A stretch of 64,000 nt of DNA from Paraburkholderia sp. ZP32-5 (GCF_021390495.1 NZ_JAJEJP010000002.1:2604001-2668000); one strand, 5' to 3'. Counted from the first letter of the stretch, positions 18,529-27,770 are shown. Notes: generated by a model from the letters alone, not told the origin. Translations and numbers: made by a program.

Positions 18529-19026
18529 TCAGCCCCACGTCAGCAGCGGAAACTGCAATTGCAGCAGCCACCAGAAGATCACCACCGACAGCACCGTGAT
18601 GACCGAGGCGAGGATCAACGCGCTTTTCCACGTATTGTCGCGATCACCAAACGCCGAGATGAAGGTCACCGCGAATGAAGCCGGCAGCAGACCGCCCCAT
18701 TTGCCGAGCACCACGAAGGCAACGATGCTCAGCACGATGCAGGTCCAGCCGCGCCATTCGGGGCCGCCCGCTTCGCGCGCGCCGCCTTCGTGTACGGTCG
18801 CGCGCAGCGCCGGCCGCTTCGCAGTGCCGGCGATGGCCACGCCGAGCAGAATCAGGATTACACCCAGGCAGGTCGGGAAAAAGCCCGGCCCCATGCTGGT
18901 CAGGCTGCCGAAGCTGTAGTTGAGCCCTTGCACGGCCGCACCGAGACCGATCAGGCACATCAACGCGCCGCCATAATAGTCGCGCCGGTAGCCGCTCAGA
19001 AACGCGCGCTCTGCAGTGTCGTTCAT
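18529..19026 (-). CDS. tctB: Tripartite tricarboxylate transporter, small permease TctB
   Basis: Small membrane subunit (165 aa) with four hydrophobic segments: the first carries GGALMCLIGLGAAVQGLNYS, the second MGPGFFPTCLGVILILLGVA (the conserved MGPGFFP motif), then two C-terminal segments. An AAGGAG site lies 8 bases before the ATG. It is first in the leftward unit tctB-tctA-icd, whose promoter must lie in 19027-19160, right after the terminator of the preceding receptor gene. Confidence 0.92.
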   Translation of the reverse strand: MNDTAERAFLSGYRRDYYGGALMCLIGLGAAVQGLNYSFGSLTSMGPGFFPTCLGVILILLGVAIAGTAKRPALRATVHEGGAREAGGPEWRGWTCIVLSIVAFVVLGKWGGLLPASFAVTFISAFGDRDNTWKSALILASVITVLSVVIFWWLLQLQFPLLTWG

Positions 19027-19159
19027 CCATGTCTCCTTGTTTCTATACCGTCCCGGCTTGTGGTTTTCGCTGATGTGCCGGAGTATGTGCGTCGCGCGTG
19101 ACGGGTGAGCGACGGCGAACCGTCACTGTAGCGAGAACCTTCGCGCTGCGCATCGACTA

Positions 19160-19208
19160 CAAAAAAACCGGCGGCCCGCGGTACGTACCCAACGCCGCCT
19201 GCCGGTCA
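19160..19208 (-). terminator. Rho-independent terminator of the 19219-20184 receptor gene
   Basis: On the minus strand an ACCGGCAGGCGGCG arm pairs imperfectly with CGGGCCGCCGGT, followed by TTTTTTTGT. It lies about 11 bp after the receptor stop. It separates that gene from tctB, so receptor and permease are independently transcribed. Confidence 0.7.
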
Positions 19209-19218
19209 CACGCACTGG

Positions 19219-20184
19219 TCAATTCGCCTGCGAGGCGGCCAGCTTCCTGTAGACCTGCGCGTATTCCCTGAGATAGTCACCGAATGCCTGCGGCGACGCG
19301 CTGATCTTGACCTCGATCCCCTGCTTTTCCAGTAGCGCCTCGTTCGCCGCGGTGGTCATCACATGGGCGATCGCGTCGTGCAGCACACCCACAACGCTCG
19401 ATGGCGTACCCGCCGGCGCCAGAATGCCGTTGAACGTGGTGTGCTGGTAGCCGCGCAAGCCGGCCTCCGACAACGTCGGCACGTCGGGCAGCAGCGGCGA
19501 GCGTGTGGCGGTCGTCACCGCGAGGCCGCGCACCTTGCCGGACTTCACATAGGGGCCCGAGGTGCTCACCTGATCGAAGATCATCATCACCTGTCCACCG
19601 AGCACGTCGGTCATCGCCTGGCCACTGCCCTTATAGGGAATATTCGCGAGCTTCACACCCGCCTGCTGGCTGAACAGCGTCGCGGCCACATTGCCGATCG
19701 ATCCCACGCCCACCGACGCGACGGTCACTTCGCCGGGGTGCGCCTTCGCACGCGCGATCAACGCCGGCACGCTGGTTTCCTTCAGCGCGGGACCGGCCAC
19801 GAGCACCATCGGAATTTCGCAGGTCTCGGTAACCGGCATGAAATCCTTGATCGGGTCGTAGCCGGCGTCGGGCAGGAAGGAGGGCGCGGAGACGACGGTG
19901 TTGGCAACGGCGAGCAACGTGTAGCCGTCCGGCTTCGCGTGCATGACATAGCGGGCACCGATCAGCGCGTCGACGCCCGGCCTGTTGTCGACGATCACCG
20001 GTTGCCCCAGTTCGGCCGTCAGGCCTTTGGCGAGCAGCCGCGCGATGATGTCGACGGTGCCGCCGGGCACCGTGCCGACGACGATATGAATGGGCTTCTC
20101 GGGGAACCTGTCGGCCGCGTACGCATGGCCGACGGTCAATGCGCAACACACGAACGCCGCGAGGGCAACTGGCGCGCGAATCAT
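19219..20184 (-). CDS. Bug/TctC-type periplasmic receptor (copy 3)
   Basis: Secreted receptor (321 aa): signal peptide ending GHAYAA, then FPEKPIHIVVGTVPGGTVDI, DPIKDFMPVTETCEIPMVL and VPTLSEAGLRGYQHTTFNG. The ligand loop reads VPGGTVD rather than the usual PGG-T/A-D context, and the Asp-179-type region differs from the other three copies, hinting at a distinct ligand. It is divergent from the aldolase operon across a 377-bp regulatory region and ends at its own terminator. Confidence 0.92.
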   Translation of the reverse strand: MIRAPVALAAFVCCALTVGHAYAADRFPEKPIHIVVGTVPGGTVDIIARLLAKGLTAELGQPVIVDNRPGVDALIGARYVMHAKPDGYTLLAVANTVVSAPSFLPDAGYDPIKDFMPVTETCEIPMVLVAGPALKETSVPALIARAKAHPGEVTVASVGVGSIGNVAATLFSQQAGVKLANIPYKGSGQAMTDVLGGQVMMIFDQVSTSGPYVKSGKVRGLAVTTATRSPLLPDVPTLSEAGLRGYQHTTFNGILAPAGTPSSVVGVLHDAIAHVMTTAANEALLEKQGIEVKISASPQAFGDYLREYAQVYRKLAASQAN

Positions 20185-20316
20185 CTAGCTGGCGTGTGGA
20201 TCATGGTGTCTACCTGTCCCTGTCCTTTCTTCAGCACCGTGAGGCGGAACACAAACCTTCGATTCAGTATCGTGCGCGGACGCGGAGGCGGTCCAACGAG
20301 ATATTTTCAAACGCGC

Positions 20317-20331
20317 ATTAGTTTTTCTAAT
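20317..20331. promoter_or_regulatory. Perfect ATTAG-N5-CTAAT dyad between divergent operons
   Basis: The 377-bp region between the receptor gene and the aldolase gene has no gene. It contains ATTAG (20317-20321), TTTTT and CTAAT (20327-20331), a perfect inverted repeat matching the LysR T-N11-A rule. E. coli GcvA recognises CTAAT, and the local LysR protein is GcvA-like. A second AT-rich segment TTGATTTAGATAATGG lies near 20466-20481. The site is placed to control both directions. Confidence 0.5.
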
Positions 20332-20561
20332 CGGGATACACGTCGGCACGCGCGAGGCCAGACTGGGCCGAGTCTGAACGAAACATCGGCACTCGTTCAC
20401 TCACCTGTCGCGAACCAGCGGTTAGGTAGAAACCAGAACGGGATCGGCACCTGCTTGCAAAGGTATTGATTTAGATAATGGATCAGTGAGATTTTCTCGT
20501 TCGCCTTCACCGTTTCCCTCTCGTATGATTCGTCGCAATCGATCCTGCTTGCGGAGGGCGC

Positions 20562-21362
20562 GTGTCCATAAGTCGATTTTCCACCAGCTTCGTTTCACTG
20601 AAAGACCGGCTCAGCGATGCCGAATGGCAGACGCGCGTCAATCTCGCTGCCTGCTATCGCCTGCTCGATCGCTTCGGCATGACCGATCTGATCTACAACC
20701 ATATCACCGCGCAGATTCCCGGCAAGCCCGGCAGCCTGCTGATCAATCTATACGGACTTCTGTACAAGGAAATCACCGCGTCGAGCCTCGTCGAGATCGA
20801 CTACGACGGCAACATACTGCACAAGCAGGACACCGATTACGGCATCAACAAATCGGGCTATGTGATTCATGGCTGCATCCATCGCGCGCGACCGAATGTG
20901 CATTGCGTCATTCACACACACACGCGCGCGGGCATGGCCGTTTCGGCGATGCGCGGCGGCCTGTTGCCGCTGACGCAAACGGCGACCCGCTTTCATGGCC
21001 ACCTCGCCTATCACGAGTTCGAAGGGCCCGCAGTCGATCTCGCCGAGCAGGAGCGCCTCGTGCGCGACCTCGGCGAGCACAATGCGATGGTGCTGCGCAA
21101 TCACGGGCTGCTCGTCGCGTGCGCGTCGATTCCGCAAGCGTTGAACCTGATGTATCAACTGGAAATGTCCTGCCGCGCGCAAGTCGATGCATTGAGCGCC
21201 GGCGGCCTGGAGGCCGTGTCGCTGCCCTCGCGGGAGGTGCTCGAACGCTCCGCGCATCTGTATCAGCCGGGCACCCGCCGTCCCTACGGCGAGCTCGAAT
21301 GGCACGCGATGCTACGGCTTCTGGAGAGCGATCCGGGCGGCTACCCGCCCTACGACAGTTGA
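20562..21362 (+). CDS. Class II aldolase/adducin family protein
   Basis: Zn-dependent aldolase or decarboxylase fold (266 aa) from GTG 20562, with GGAGGGC four bases upstream. Metal-site motifs are HTHTRAGMAVSAM (two His), GHLAYHEFEG and NHGLLVACAS with the third His. DLIYNHITAQIPG and INLYGLLYKEITASSLVEID are typical of the adducin-like subgroup, whose members often act on small keto- or hydroxy-acids. It heads the rightward operon with a Bug receptor, MmgE/PrpD, a dehydrogenase and a LigI-like hydrolase. The exact reaction is not evident. Confidence 0.88.
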   Translation: MSISRFSTSFVSLKDRLSDAEWQTRVNLAACYRLLDRFGMTDLIYNHITAQIPGKPGSLLINLYGLLYKEITASSLVEIDYDGNILHKQDTDYGINKSGYVIHGCIHRARPNVHCVIHTHTRAGMAVSAMRGGLLPLTQTATRFHGHLAYHEFEGPAVDLAEQERLVRDLGEHNAMVLRNHGLLVACASIPQALNLMYQLEMSCRAQVDALSAGGLEAVSLPSREVLERSAHLYQPGTRRPYGELEWHAMLRLLESDPGGYPPYDS

Positions 21363-21434
21363 CGGTCTGAACACCCCCGCGACGCCCGGCGGTTCCCGAA
21401 CAGAGGCGATGAAACCGATATCAAGGAGACACGG

Positions 21435-22412
21435 ATGAACCGGAGACGACTGGCCGCGCTGATAGGCGGCCTCACTGGCCTGTTGCTCTCGGTTCAGGCG
21501 ATACCCGTTGCCGCGCAGAACGATAGCTATCCGGATCATCCGATTCACTTTGTCGTGGGCTTCAGTCCGGGTGGCGATACCGATATCGTGGCGCGCGTGC
21601 TGGCGCGCAAGATCACCGAGAAAACCGGCCAGTCGATCGTCGTCGACAACCGTCCCGGCGCCGGCGGCGCGATCGCGAGCCAGTATGTGGCGCAGGCGAA
21701 GCCCGATGGCTACACGATCCTCTTCGCGTCGAGCAGCTTCACGATTGCGCCCAATTTCCAGACGCTGCAATTCGATCCCGTCAAATCGTTCACGCCGATC
21801 ACGCAGGCAACCGCCGCACCGTTGCTGCTGGTGGTCAACCCGAAGCTGCCGGTCCACTCGGTGCAGGAGTTGATCGCGATGGCAACGAAAGAGCCGGGCA
21901 AGCTCAGCTATGCATCGGCGGGCGTCGGCAGTGGTCTGCAGATCGCAGGCGAACTGTTCAAGAGCATGGCGCACGTGAATATCCAGCACATCCCGTTCAA
22001 GGGCGCGGAAAACATCACCAGTGTGATTGCCGGCGTCGTGCCGATCTCGTTCGCCGGCATTCCGCAAACGATCCAGGCCGTCAAGGGCGGTCAATTACGC
22101 GCGCTCGCCGTCACGTCGGCCACGCGCTCGCCGACGCTGCCGGACGTGCCGACCATCGCCGAGTCCGGCGTGCCGGGCTACGACATGAGTTCCTGGTATG
22201 GCGTGCTCGCGCCGGCCGGCACGCCGCAAGCCCGCGTCGACCGGCTGTATGGGGAATTGAAGACCGCGCTCGCGGATCCCGAAGTGAAGAAGCAGCTCGC
22301 CAATGTCGGGCAGGAAGCGCGCGCGACGTCGCCACAGGAATTTGCCACCTACATTCAGAGCGAGTTGAAGAAGTGGCACGACCTCGTGCAGAGCGCCGGC
22401 ATCAGCCACTAG
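21435..22412 (+). CDS. Bug/TctC-type periplasmic receptor (copy 4)
   Basis: Secreted receptor (325 aa): RRRLAALIGGLTGLLLSVQA signal, then YPDHPIHFVVGFSPGGDTDI, DPVKSFTPITQATAAPLLL and VPTIAESGVPGYDMSSWYG. AAGGAG lies 7 bases before the ATG. It is second in the aldolase operon, 72 bp after that gene and 68 bp before the MmgE/PrpD gene. Its ligand is therefore likely the substrate of this operon. Confidence 0.93.
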   Translation: MNRRRLAALIGGLTGLLLSVQAIPVAAQNDSYPDHPIHFVVGFSPGGDTDIVARVLARKITEKTGQSIVVDNRPGAGGAIASQYVAQAKPDGYTILFASSSFTIAPNFQTLQFDPVKSFTPITQATAAPLLLVVNPKLPVHSVQELIAMATKEPGKLSYASAGVGSGLQIAGELFKSMAHVNIQHIPFKGAENITSVIAGVVPISFAGIPQTIQAVKGGQLRALAVTSATRSPTLPDVPTIAESGVPGYDMSSWYGVLAPAGTPQARVDRLYGELKTALADPEVKKQLANVGQEARATSPQEFATYIQSELKKWHDLVQSAGISH

Positions 22413-22480
22413 CACCGTAGCTCGCGCGCGACTCGCCCGTATTCGCGAATTGCCGTTGCCATCGACAGGACTTTTGCGTC

Positions 22481-23851
22481 ATGACCTTCATCGCCGAATC
22501 TCTCGCCGCCTTCGCCGCCGATCTCGATCACGACGACATCCCGGCTTCCGTGCGACGTCATGCGGCCCATCTGATGCTCGATGGCGCCGGCATTGCGTTC
22601 GCGTCGGGCAGCTTCGATTTCGCCGCGCAGGCGCATGGCGCGCTGGCGAGCTTCGAAGCCGGCCACAGCCCGGTCATCGGTCAACGTCGACGCCTGCCGT
22701 TGCGCGACGCGGTACTGCTCAACGGCATCCTCGTGCACGGCCTCGATTTCGACGACACGCATCTGACGAGCGTCGTGCATGTCACGTCGAGCTGTCTGCC
22801 GACCGCGCTCGGCGCGGCGGTCGCCGGCAAGTGCTCGGGACGCGAGATGCTGACCGCCTATATCCTCGGCATCGAGATCGCCGCGAGAATCGGCAACGTC
22901 GCCGCGGGCGAACTCAATCAGATCGGCTTTCATCCGACCGGCGTGGCGGCCGCGTTCGCGTGCGCGATGATTGCGGGCAAGCTCGAAGGCGCATCGGCCG
23001 AACAACTGGTGATGGCGCAAGGTATCGCACTGTCGATGGCGGCCGGCACGCGCGAATACAGCGCGGACGGCTCGTCGACCAAGCGCATGCATCCGGGCTG
23101 GGCTGGCGCTTGCGGCATTACCGCCGCGCGGCTCGCGAAGCACGGCTTTACCGGCCCCCGCTCTGCTTACGAAGGACAGTTCGGTTTCTTCGCCACGCAT
23201 CTGGGTCCGGCCCTCGACAAATGGGACATGGCGGCGGCCACCCGCGATCTCGGCAGTGTCTGGGAAAGCGCGCGCGTCGCGATCAAGCCGGTGCCCGCGT
23301 GTCAATTGAGCATCGCCTGCATCGACGCGGCGATCGCACTTCACCGCGAGTATCACGTGAACGCCAGGATGATCGAAAGCGTCGAGGCGCTGGTTCCCCC
23401 GCATGCGGTGAAGATCGTGTGCGAACCGGTGGAGCGCCGGCGGCGCCCGGCGAGCCGTTACGCGGCCCAGTTCAGCATCCAGTTTCAAGTGGCGTGCGCG
23501 CTCTTGCACGGCCGTTTCGGCCTCGCCGAACTCGATCGCTTCGCCGACCCCGAGATTCTCGCGCTCGGCGATCGCGTCGGCTATCGCGTCGATCCGCACA
23601 CCGGCTATCCACAGCATTTTTCCGGCGAAGTGATCGTCACGCTGAAGGATGGCCGACGCCTTGCTCATCGCGAGCAAATCAACCGCGGCGCCGCCGATAA
23701 TCCGCTTTCCGAAGCCGACATCGTCGCCAAGTTCACCGACAACACCGCGCTCGCGCATGTGCGCAACCCGGACGCGGTGCGCGACATGATCGTCGGTATA
23801 GATTCACTCGAATACGCGAGCGCGTTGGGCGATATGCTCGCCGACGTCTAG
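22481..23851 (+). CDS. MmgE/PrpD family dehydratase/decarboxylase-like protein
   Basis: Cytoplasmic enzyme (456 aa) of the 2-methylcitrate dehydratase/cis-aconitate decarboxylase fold. The helical domain shows NGILVHGLDFDDTHLTSVVH, containing the DDTH active-site motif, and LNQIGFHPTGVAAAFACAM. MHPGWAGACGITAARLAKHG and the small alpha/beta domain from about residue 280 complete it. Relatives dehydrate or decarboxylate branched tri- and dicarboxylates, fitting the carboxylate theme. It lies between a Bug receptor and an isopropylmalate-dehydrogenase-like gene. Exact specificity within the family is unpredictable. Confidence 0.9.
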   Translation: MTFIAESLAAFAADLDHDDIPASVRRHAAHLMLDGAGIAFASGSFDFAAQAHGALASFEAGHSPVIGQRRRLPLRDAVLLNGILVHGLDFDDTHLTSVVHVTSSCLPTALGAAVAGKCSGREMLTAYILGIEIAARIGNVAAGELNQIGFHPTGVAAAFACAMIAGKLEGASAEQLVMAQGIALSMAAGTREYSADGSSTKRMHPGWAGACGITAARLAKHGFTGPRSAYEGQFGFFATHLGPALDKWDMAAATRDLGSVWESARVAIKPVPACQLSIACIDAAIALHREYHVNARMIESVEALVPPHAVKIVCEPVERRRRPASRYAAQFSIQFQVACALLHGRFGLAELDRFADPEILALGDRVGYRVDPHTGYPQHFSGEVIVTLKDGRRLAHREQINRGAADNPLSEADIVAKFTDNTALAHVRNPDAVRDMIVGIDSLEYASALGDMLADV

Positions 23852-23907
23852 CCCAGGGGCGGCGCACATCGCCGTCCATCTATTCAGCCAACCCAGGAGA
23901 GAACCGA

Positions 23908-25002
23908 ATGTCTATGAATCAGGGACTGAAAATCGCGGTGATGAAGGGAGACGGCATCGGCCCCGAAATCGCCGACGCGACCGTCGAGGTATTGCATGCC
24001 GCGGCAGCGAAGGTCGATCTCGAGATCGAACTGAAGGAGTGCCTTGTCGGAATGAAGGCCTACGAGCGCTCGAAAAGCACGCTTCCCGAGGACACGCTTG
24101 AAACGCTCCGACAATATCCCGGCTGGATTCTCGGACCGACATCGGCCGGCGAGTATCCGAAAGACGATCCGATTCGCGGCCATCCGTCGGGCTATCTGCG
24201 CAAGAACTTCCATCTGTTCGCCAACGTGCGTCCGGTCAAGGCATGGCCGCAACTCAACCCGCTGATCCCGGATCTGGACATCACGGTGATTCGCGAGAAC
24301 ACCGAGGGCTTCTATCCCGATCGCAATCTGGCCTGGGGGTACGGCGAATTCATGCCGACCAAAGACGTCGCCTTGTCGTTGCGCGTGATCACCAAAAACG
24401 CGTGCGACCGCTTCGCGCGCTTCTCGTTCGAATACGCGCAGGCGACCGGCCAGACGCGCCTGTCGATCGCACACAAGCGCACCGCGCTGCCGCAGACAGA
24501 AGGCCTCTTTATCGGCGCGTTCGAGCAGATTGCCGATCAGTTCAAATCGGTCGAACTCGAACTGCTGCGCGTCGATACGTTCAGTTCGTCGATGCCGCGC
24601 GATCACAAGCGCTTTCCGCTCGTGGCCACCACCAACCTGTTCGGCGACATTCTGTCGGACCAATGTTCGGGGCTTGCCGGCGGCGTCGGCATCGCGCCAT
24701 CGATCAACGCCGGCGCGGAGCAGGCGATGGCCCAGGCGGTGCACGGCACGGCGCCCGATATCGCCGGGCAGAACAAGGCCAATCCGTCGGCGCTGATCCT
24801 GTCGACGGCAATGCTGCTGCGCTGGTTCTTCCTGAAGAACGACAATGCGAAGTGCCAGCAGGCCGCTCGTCTGCTGGAGGAAGCGGTGCGCATGACGATC
24901 GATCGCGGCACGGTGACGCCCGACCTCGGCGGCACCGCCACCACCGCGTCGTTCACGAAGGCAGTCGTGCAGGCACTCGAGCAGGACATCGCGCCGCGCT
25001 GA
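23908..25002 (+). CDS. Isocitrate/isopropylmalate/tartrate dehydrogenase family protein
   Basis: NAD(P)-dependent beta-decarboxylating dehydrogenase (364 aa) acting on a 2-hydroxy-3-carboxylate. Motifs: MKGDGIGPEI, Arg-bearing NFHLFANVRP, VIRENTEGFYPDRN, AHKRTALPQTEGLF, and the metal loop NLFGDILSDQCSGLAGGVGI. HGTAPDIAGQNKANPSALIL forms the nucleotide site. It is not LeuB in context (no leuC/leuD) and is closer to the tartrate/malate or homoisocitrate-type branch. AGGAGA precedes the ATG. Together with PrpD- and aldolase-type enzymes it probably oxidises the imported hydroxyacid. Confidence 0.9.
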   Translation: MSMNQGLKIAVMKGDGIGPEIADATVEVLHAAAAKVDLEIELKECLVGMKAYERSKSTLPEDTLETLRQYPGWILGPTSAGEYPKDDPIRGHPSGYLRKNFHLFANVRPVKAWPQLNPLIPDLDITVIRENTEGFYPDRNLAWGYGEFMPTKDVALSLRVITKNACDRFARFSFEYAQATGQTRLSIAHKRTALPQTEGLFIGAFEQIADQFKSVELELLRVDTFSSSMPRDHKRFPLVATTNLFGDILSDQCSGLAGGVGIAPSINAGAEQAMAQAVHGTAPDIAGQNKANPSALILSTAMLLRWFFLKNDNAKCQQAARLLEEAVRMTIDRGTVTPDLGGTATTASFTKAVVQALEQDIAPR

Positions 25003-25131
25003 GCGTCGGATCTGCATGACGACTTCGTCTTACGCCCGGCGGGTCCGGCGTGAGACGGAGCGGCTCGCGCCCGTTGCCGGCGCCTCGCATCATCTACACC
25101 ATCGGCGACGCCTTTCGATCTCCATCCAGGG

Positions 25132-26013
25132 ATGCCTATGAATTCCGCTGAAACAACGCCGACCATTCCGGGACCGGACCCGTATCCGCGCAAACCGGCC
25201 ATCGTCTTGCCGGCGGGTTCGACCGATTGCCACGCTCATATCGTCGGGCCGCAACACCGCTATCCGTATGATCCGAAGCGCCGCTACACGCCGCCCGACG
25301 CGCTGCCGCCGCAATACCTGCAGATGCTGCGCACGCTCGGCGTGGAGCGCGGCGTGCTGGTGCAGCCGAGCGTCTATATGACGGACAACCGGCGCCTGAT
25401 CGACGCACTGCGCGAGACCGACTTCCCGTTGCGCGGCATTGCGGTGGTCGACGAGAGCGTCACCGACGCGCAGCTCGACGAACTGCACGAGGCCGGTGTG
25501 CGTGGTCTGCGCGTAAACTTGCGCGTCGAGAACGGTGCGTCCGCCGATGCGGTGCCGCAACTGGCACGCCGGATCGCGCGGCTCGGCTGGCATTTGCAGT
25601 TCCGCATCGACCCGAAGGATTTCGCGAGTGCCGAAGCGATGATCTCGGCGCTGCCGGTCGAGACCGTTGTCGATCATATCGGCGGCGTGCCTGTCGACGA
25701 AGGCCTGCAAGGCAACGGCTTCCAGACGCTGCTGCGCATGCTCAGGAGCGGGCGCACGTCGGTGAAGCTGTCCGCGCCGATGCGCATGTCCAACCAAGAC
25801 TATCCGTATCGCGACGTCGTGCCTTTCGTGCATGCGCTCGCCGACGCCGCGCCCGACCGGTTGATCTGGGCGCTCGACTGGCCGCACACTACGCTGAGCA
25901 AGCCGATGCCGAATGACGGTGACCTATGCGATCTGCTCGACACATGGCTACCGGATGAACCGATTCGCAAGAAGGTGCTGGTCGACAACCCGGCGCGATT
26001 ATTCGATTTCTGA
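25132..26013 (+). CDS. LigI-like amidohydrolase, copy 2
   Basis: Second COG3618/LigI-type lactonase (293 aa). STDCHAHIVGPQHRYP, VVDHIGGVPVDEG and LIWALDWPHTTLSKP mark the metal and catalytic positions. TIPGPDPYPRKP, MLRTLGVERGVLVQPSVY and FPLRGIAVVDE are nearly identical to copy 1. The two copies lie in different operons of one region and are likely duplicates with shifted roles. The ATG at 25138 has better spacing from CCAGGG than the ATG at 25132, so two N-terminal residues are uncertain. Last gene of the rightward operon; no strong hairpin follows. Confidence 0.88.
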   Translation: MPMNSAETTPTIPGPDPYPRKPAIVLPAGSTDCHAHIVGPQHRYPYDPKRRYTPPDALPPQYLQMLRTLGVERGVLVQPSVYMTDNRRLIDALRETDFPLRGIAVVDESVTDAQLDELHEAGVRGLRVNLRVENGASADAVPQLARRIARLGWHLQFRIDPKDFASAEAMISALPVETVVDHIGGVPVDEGLQGNGFQTLLRMLRSGRTSVKLSAPMRMSNQDYPYRDVVPFVHALADAAPDRLIWALDWPHTTLSKPMPNDGDLCDLLDTWLPDEPIRKKVLVDNPARLFDF

Positions 26014-26697
26014 TCGACTGGCTGGAAGCTGGCGGTTCTCTGGGAATTTCAGATTTCTCAAGGGATGTGGGGTGCCGATAGGGAAGGGGATGGTGGCGAT
26101 CGCCAGGTGCGGGATTTGAAAAAATCCTCGAAATTGAACTGCCGGTAAAGGTCTTTTCTTTGTACCGAACTGACATACCACTCGATATAAGAGACCCGGC
26201 ATTGATGAAAAGCGGCGCTTCTGCACAGAGCGGAGACCGGTTCCGCCGAACGTCGGCCCTCAAATCATCACGAGACAAGCTCAACCGAACGCCAACGCAG
26301 CAGCTCGTGTAGTGTCCAGCAATTGATGCCGCGGCGGGACAGCCAATTCTTGTCGCTATTGAGGTCGAAAACCACGCTAGTGTCGACGCGGAACGCTCAG
26401 CTAGGTTCGGTCAAACGCCATCAGCTATTCAGCTCATATTAAGTTCCGAATGACAGCTTTAATTATGTAAATTCACTGGAGCAGTAGAAAGCATCCTCGT
26501 GGCTCCTTCCTGCCTTAAGCCCGGCCCTTCAGCAACGTCGACTCGAGGCCCGTTCTAACCGGGAAACCCAGTTACTGCGACAGCGCACGAGCCACGCGGG
26601 TTGCACTGGCATATGAAGCGGGACGAAGCTACGGTGAGGGATGACAACAAATGTTACCCCCGGGTAGCGAATTCCTCTGGGGTGCCCCGTTAATACG
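26014..26697. other. Intergenic stretch with no supportable gene
   Basis: About 680 bp of lower GC than the operon to the left, with no frame showing a start, ribosome site or known content. The end of the carboxylate region lies here. A leftward stretch near 26300-26380 (DLNSDKNWLSRRGINCWTLH) is protein-like but too short and start-less to assign. Confidence 0.4.
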
Positions 26698-27243
26698 TCA
26701 GTTCTTGTGGGCACCGAATAAAACGTACATTGACTCGACCCGTGGGCCATTCAGCATGGGGTATTTGCTGTCGACAATAGTCCACGTACCCAAGCCTCTT
26801 TCGCGATCGAGTGTGAAGACTGTTACGCCTCGTGCGTCAACCGGGTCGTCGGCTCTGGCAACCAGGTTCTCGCCGGCATTGTCGATGATCTGCATCGGAA
26901 ACTCCTTCGATGCGCTACCGCTCTCAAAGTCCCTGCGTGGAAAAGTGTAAAGCTGCTGCTTCTCGAGCTCGACGACAACTCTGTCAGTGCCACGACGCGC
27001 AACCGCACTCAAGGCGGCCGGGCCGGCCGGCGACTGTACGTAGGCGCTATCCGGGCTCGCCGCCATTAGCTCGGTGTCTGCCACAGAGTCGCAATACAGG
27101 ATCGACGCATGAGCATCAATGTGCCCTTGCGGAAAAGGGACTGTTACAGGCTTCTCTTCCGCGAGCCCGTGCGTCGATGTGGCTATCGCGAACAGGCCTA
27201 CGGCGATAGCCGCAAAGAGCCGAAAAAATTCGTGGGGCGGCAT
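26698..27243 (-). CDS. Hypothetical secreted protein
   Basis: 181-aa protein with a clear signal peptide (LFAAIAVGLFAIATSTHGLA, cleavage near residue 28), so probably periplasmic. The mature part is of mixed alpha/beta composition with no cysteine pair or catalytic motif I recognise. A C-terminal GLGTWTIVDSKYPMLNGPRV stretch suggests a beta-rich fold. AGGGAA precedes the ATG. It stands alone, with the small 27320-27682 frame upstream in the same orientation. Confidence 0.6.
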   Translation of the reverse strand: MPPHEFFRLFAAIAVGLFAIATSTHGLAEEKPVTVPFPQGHIDAHASILYCDSVADTELMAASPDSAYVQSPAGPAALSAVARRGTDRVVVELEKQQLYTFPRRDFESGSASKEFPMQIIDNAGENLVARADDPVDARGVTVFTLDRERGLGTWTIVDSKYPMLNGPRVESMYVLFGAHKN

Positions 27244-27319
27244 TGTTTTCCCTGGCGTTCAGCGCCGCAGTTATTCAGGCCACGCTCGTACTCGTTCTAT
27301 GACTATTGAGACCTCGTTC

Positions 27320-27682
27320 TCACAGGACCTTGACGAAGCCACTGCCCGGTAGCGCGACCATCCTCTCGAGGTTACCGCTGTAATTGCACTTCGCATCGAC
27401 TAGCAGCGCCGGAGGGAACAGTTCCTCAATTGTCTTTTCCTGTCCGCGGATTTCTTCGGTAACGAACTTGCAATAGTCGTTCACATTGAATAGCCGACTG
27501 AACCCACCGGGGTTTCCGAACTGATGCAAAGCGCCAATTGCAATTTTCTTCATCCGGCGGTGCCCGGCCAACGAGGGCACCCCATAGGCGACCCAGCCGC
27601 CCGTGCAAATCCAGCGACCCAAGATCGACTGATGCAGACGTCCCGGTGTCATAGGTGGTGAAGTTGACTTATGACGGTTCAC
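27320..27682 (-). CDS. Hypothetical protein, possibly a fragment
   Basis: A 120-codon leftward frame. From MKKIAIGALHQFGNPGGFSR onward the composition is protein-like, with NDYCKFVTEEIRGQEKTIEE and a conserved-looking LVDAKCNYSGNLERMVALPG end. The first 43 codons look like translated intergenic DNA and the repeat at 27672-27702 overlaps them. A start at the internal ATG of MKKIAIG is more likely. I do not recognise a family. Confidence 0.35.
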   Translation of the reverse strand: MNRHKSTSPPMTPGRLHQSILGRWICTGGWVAYGVPSLAGHRRMKKIAIGALHQFGNPGGFSRLFNVNDYCKFVTEEIRGQEKTIEELFPPALLVDAKCNYSGNLERMVALPGSGFVKVL

Positions 27683-27770
27683 GGCCGACTGTACTCGTTC
27701 AACAACCGTCCACTCGAGCAGCCATTCACGCGTTCGCCCCGCGCCAATGGCGGCTTTCTGGCGTCATGGG

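Noticed and set aside
22409..23758. 449-codon open frame on the minus strand
   Set aside because: It lies opposite the MmgE/PrpD gene; such long antisense frames are common in high-GC DNA and its composition (His/Arg/Asp-rich, no domain) is a shadow.
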